Shown: positions 60,747 to 64,000 of the stretch, in pieces | How the letters are laid out: each line of letters begins with the position of its first letter | Position numbering within the stretch: position 1 is the stretch's first letter | Assembly (NCBI RefSeq): GCF_954871325.1 | Contig: NC_088776.1 | Coordinates: forward strand, 19,282,052 to 19,346,051 | Direction: 5' to 3' | Length of the DNA: 64,000 bases | DNA from: Gordionus sp. m RMFG-2023 | Lineage: Eukaryota; Nematomorpha; Gordioida; Chordodea; Parachordodidae | Program-made: the position numbers and the translations under genes | Notes under the pieces: model-generated | The model's database searches: none | What the model was told of the DNA's origin: nothing | What the model saw: only the letters and a program-made list of their open reading frames with translations

Positions 60747-63499
60747 CATTGTCGTACGCAGCGGGGGGGACAGGGGGACAAATCCCCCCAAAGCCAAAAT
60801 GCAGATGCCGGGACATATTTTTCAAAAATATTATTTTTTATATTTTATATTTTATTATAATTATTCATATCTATTTCTTTTTAAATTTTTATATTATTAC
60901 CTTTTTCATTTACTAATTTACTTTATCAATTAATTTCATTTTCAAGTTTTCTTTGTGGCGTAATATTTATCTATTATTTTTAATTCCCGGTATTATAATT
61001 TTCAAATTTCTAGTCATGGATATTAGACTTTTTTTAAAAAACGCTGAAGGTGAAAATCATGCCAAAAAGCAAAAAAGTATAGTATGATAATTTAATAAAC
61101 AAAAGCTGTGAACTGATGATTTCCTCAAAAGAATCAATTCAAAAGGGGGATATGATTCCCATTTCATCAATAATTGATAAAAATAGGGTTAAAATTGCAA
61201 AAGAAAATAGAGGCAAGATAAAACTAACTATTGAGGCTATTTTATATTGTGGCTTGCAAGGCCTAGCACTTCGTGGCCACAAGGATTCAGGAAGCTTAAA
61301 TTTTAATAATAATGATAACGAAGGTAATTTCCGTGGACTTTTAAAATTTAAAGCATTAGGAGATCCTGAGTACCAATAAAAATGCTACTTATCTCAGCCC
61401 TAGGATATAAAATGAGATAATTAATATTTGCAACAATATCATTTTAGAAAAATTGATTGTTGAAATCAATTCTGCCCCATACTTCTCAATTTTGGCAGAT
61501 GAGACCACGGACATTGCTGGCATTGAGCAGATGTCGTTGTGTGCGCGATATGTAGATACTCATAAAAACATTATCAAGGAAATGTTTCTCCAATTTATTC
61601 CTGTTTCAAGCATGACTGGGTCTGCTTTAGCTGATGTAATATTTGTGAATCTTAAAAAATTAAAAGTAATAATTAATCTTATTATATAATTATTTTAAAA
61701 AATATAGCTAAATATAAATATAATACGTGGGCAAGGGTATGATGGAGCACGTGCAATGAGTGGACAATTCAATGGGCTTCAGGCATTTATTTTAAAAAAA
61801 TGCCCAACAGCTATATATGTCCACTGTGCTGCCCATTCACTCAACTTAGCAATATTGGATTCATGTTCTTTACCATTGATATCAAATTGCTTAGGTTTTT
61901 AATTATTAAATTAATTTTTTATATTTATATCAGGTAAAATATTTAGCATCTATGAGATGTTTAGATACCCCAAGCGTCAAAATATTTTGAACAGAATTAT
62001 ATCTGAAACTCCTTGCCCAACAAGGAGAAAAAAATTGCAAAAAGCTTGTCCAACAAGATGGAGTCTTCGACATCAAGCAGTAACAGCTTTTATCGAGTTA
62101 GAAGAGCCGATTATTAATGCTCTTATAGAAATATCACAATGTCTGAAAAAGATATTTCTTCAGAAGCAAGCAAGTTACTGGATTCAATACTTATACTAAA
62201 ATTTTTTTTCGCATTAGAATGTATTAATAAATTATTTAATTATACAACTATTTTATGTAATACTTTTCAAAAACCTGAAATTGATTTGATTGAGATGATG
62301 AGAATAGCAGAGACAATTTTATTAGAACTCAAAGAAATTAGAGCTAATGCTGATGAGGAATTTCATATTTTATATGTTAATGTTGAATCAAAAGCAGAGC
62401 TATACGAGTTCAATATTTGTCTCCCTCGACTTACAGCAAGGCAAACTTATCGTCCAAATATTAATATAGGGTCAATAGAAGAATATTATAAAATAAATGT
62501 CTTTATACCTCTTTTGGATACATTTATAACCTAAGTAAATGAAAGGTTTTTAATTTATCAAGAAACACTTATCAATCTGCAGATATTACTTCCGCAAAAG
62601 CCCTCTGAACCTTTTTCAGATGGTGATAGAAAAAAATAAAATATTTGGAAGATTTTTATCATGAAGACATTAATGTATCTCATGATGCTTTATTAGCTGA
62701 ATGCCAACTATGGTATAAAAGATTAACTATGGTTGATATAGTCCCAAAAAATGCTATGATGCTTTGCATCATTTCAAACATCTTTTAGATTATTTTCCCA
62801 ATATATTGAAATTATTATATATATTAGCAACTCTTCCCATTAGTACTGCAACTAATGAGAGAACATTCTCTTCTTTAAGAAGATTAAAAACGTACCTAAG
62901 AAGTACAACTTCTGAAAGTAGGTTGAATGGTCTGGCCCTTTTGAATATTCATAGGCATTTGACGCCAAACACGGATGAGATAATTGAAAAATTAGCTCTC
63001 TCCCAACGAAGATTGGATTTTACATAATAAAAATATAATGTTTCTATAATATTTCTTGTGCTATCATTTTTTAATGTCTTATATATTTTTCTTTTACATA
63101 AAAAATATAATTATTCATATTTCCAACATTTAGATTTTTTATACTTTATAAATATATAAATTTTAAAAGCTCAAAAAAATTTAAATTTCTATTATGGATT
63201 ATTTATTTTATAGTCATCATATCCTGGTTATATCCACTTAATTTTTATAATTCAGATTTATTTAAAGTATTTATATGCCGCCGGTTATATTCGTTTAATA
63301 TTTTTTAAATCAAATTTATTTTTATATATCGGTTTATATATTTAATTTTTTATAATTCATATTAATTTAAATTTGTATATTAGAAATAGTTATTAGTCCT
63401 AATAAATGTATGCTTGATATTTTTAAATAACAATAATTTTATTTAAAAAAATTTTAATTATCCCCCCCCCCCCACACTAAATTCCTGCGTACGCTACTG
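60747..63499 (+). mobile_element. hAT family 1, copy 3, 2753 bp, perfect TSD
   Basis: CATTGTCGTACGCAGCGGGG at the left, reversed CAGTAGCGTACGCAGGAATTT at the right, flanked by TCCATGGG (60739-60746, 63500-63507). G/C runs lie just inside both ends. It encodes a ZMYM1/TTF-type hAT transposase on the plus strand (see 61016-63029) and is the fullest of three copies in the window. It lacks the insert carried by copies 1 and 2. Confidence 0.93.
61016..63029 (+). pseudogene. hAT transposase, ZMYM1/TTF type, broken
   Basis: It opens MDIRLFLKNAEGENH at 61016, then stops; the TTF zinc finger expected next has been deleted. Further on come ILYCGLQGLALRGHKD (61238-61290) and SILADETTDIAGIEQMSL (61475-61530, with the catalytic-core DETTD). 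Then follow GQGYDGARAMSG (61731-61770), AIYVHCAAHSLNLAI (61810-61855), ACPTRWSLRHQAV (62043-62085), EEFHILYVNVESKAELY (62355-62405) and the dimerisation end ISTATNERTFSSLRRLKTYL (62839-62898) to SQRRLDFT. Two GT-AG introns of 42 bp (61666-61707) and 39 bp (61895-61933) keep frame. A stop and frame change near 61377, others near 62140-62210 and 62535-62650 make it non-functional, but divergence from an active parent is modest. Confidence 0.88.
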
Positions 63500-63507
63500 T
63501 CCATGGG

Positions 63508-64000
63508 GATTCAAAATCTCTCAATTTTAATACTATGGCTTTAAAATTGAGAAATCGTAAAGGAAGTGCATTCCAAAAGACAAAATTTTTCTACCCGACC
63601 TAATCTGTAGGAAAAAAATATTTTTCGACCAACCCATAAAGTTAAATTTTTTACCCTACTCAATCTAAACATAAAATTAATTCTATATTCCCGTCCCAAC
63701 CCGAACTGAAAATCAAATTATAAAAAAAAATATTTATCTTTCTATTTATTTTTTTAGTATCTTTTAAGAATTAATCTAAAAGTAAACAATATGATAAAAT
63801 AATAAAGAATCAAACCATGATTTATTGATATTGATCAAATTCATAGTTATAACAAAAATATTTACCAATCAAACTCAACCGACTCATCTGAAAAATAACT
63901 TTCCCAACCCGACTCAACTCACGGGTTGGTGGGTTGGGTTTTAGAGTCAGGTAGGGCCACCTCTATTACAGTTTAAAACATACCTGAATTGTTAATTTCA
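63508..64000. other. Worn transposon end at the right edge
   Basis: 63570-63720 has CTACCCGACCTAATC, CGACCAACCCATAAAG and GTCCCAACCCGAAC. 63880-63965 has CCCAACCCGACTCAAC, GGGTTGGTGGGTTGGG and GGGCCACCTCTATT, an outward-facing end. Probably one CCAACCC-rich hAT derivative, but no target duplication was identified. Confidence 0.4.

Overview
The window looks like nuclear DNA of an invertebrate animal, very probably bilaterian. It is very AT-rich. Genes are split by spliceosomal introns that are either tiny (39-52 bp) or several kb long, and the standard genetic code fits every exon I read. The phylum cannot be fixed from the sequence. Three conserved animal genes were reconstructed by hand on exon phase and family resemblance: SIRT6 (minus, 5' part only), NOMO (minus, complete, 23 exons over 29.5 kb) and prefoldin subunit 4 (plus, 4 exons). 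A probable CortBP2-domain first exon (plus), an unrecognised coiled-coil gene (plus) and an asparagine-rich ORF (plus) are less certain.

Layout. 1-9049: SIRT6 exons 1-3 run leftward; the rest of the gene lies beyond the left edge. Its introns hold a 116-bp-period minisatellite, a 4-kb unclassified transposon with ~0.7-kb terminal inverted repeats, and hAT elements. 9050-9349 is a short divergent promoter region shared with the CortBP2-domain exon at 9350. 10.3-15 kb is transposon debris (hAT, a LINE reverse-transcriptase end). 15.9-19 kb carries the coiled-coil gene and the Asn-rich ORF. 19683-49227 is NOMO, whose large introns (2, 7, 9, 11, 15, 22) are filled with hAT transposons, several with intact 8-bp target duplications. 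49830-52578 is a short LTR retroelement with near-identical LTRs. 55876-56417 is PFDN4, whose third intron has the signals of a U12-type AT-AC intron. 57.7-63.5 kb is a nest of hAT elements ending in an almost full-length 2753-bp copy.

The three conserved genes are unrelated housekeeping functions (chromatin deacylase, ER multipass-translocon subunit, cytosolic chaperonin co-factor), so nothing suggests a functional cluster. The main biology is the contrast between a few well-preserved genes and heavy, mostly hAT-type, transposon load in the long introns. The strongest single signal is the minor-spliceosome (AT-AC) intron. I found no prokaryotic system, CRISPR array, rRNA or convincing tRNA.
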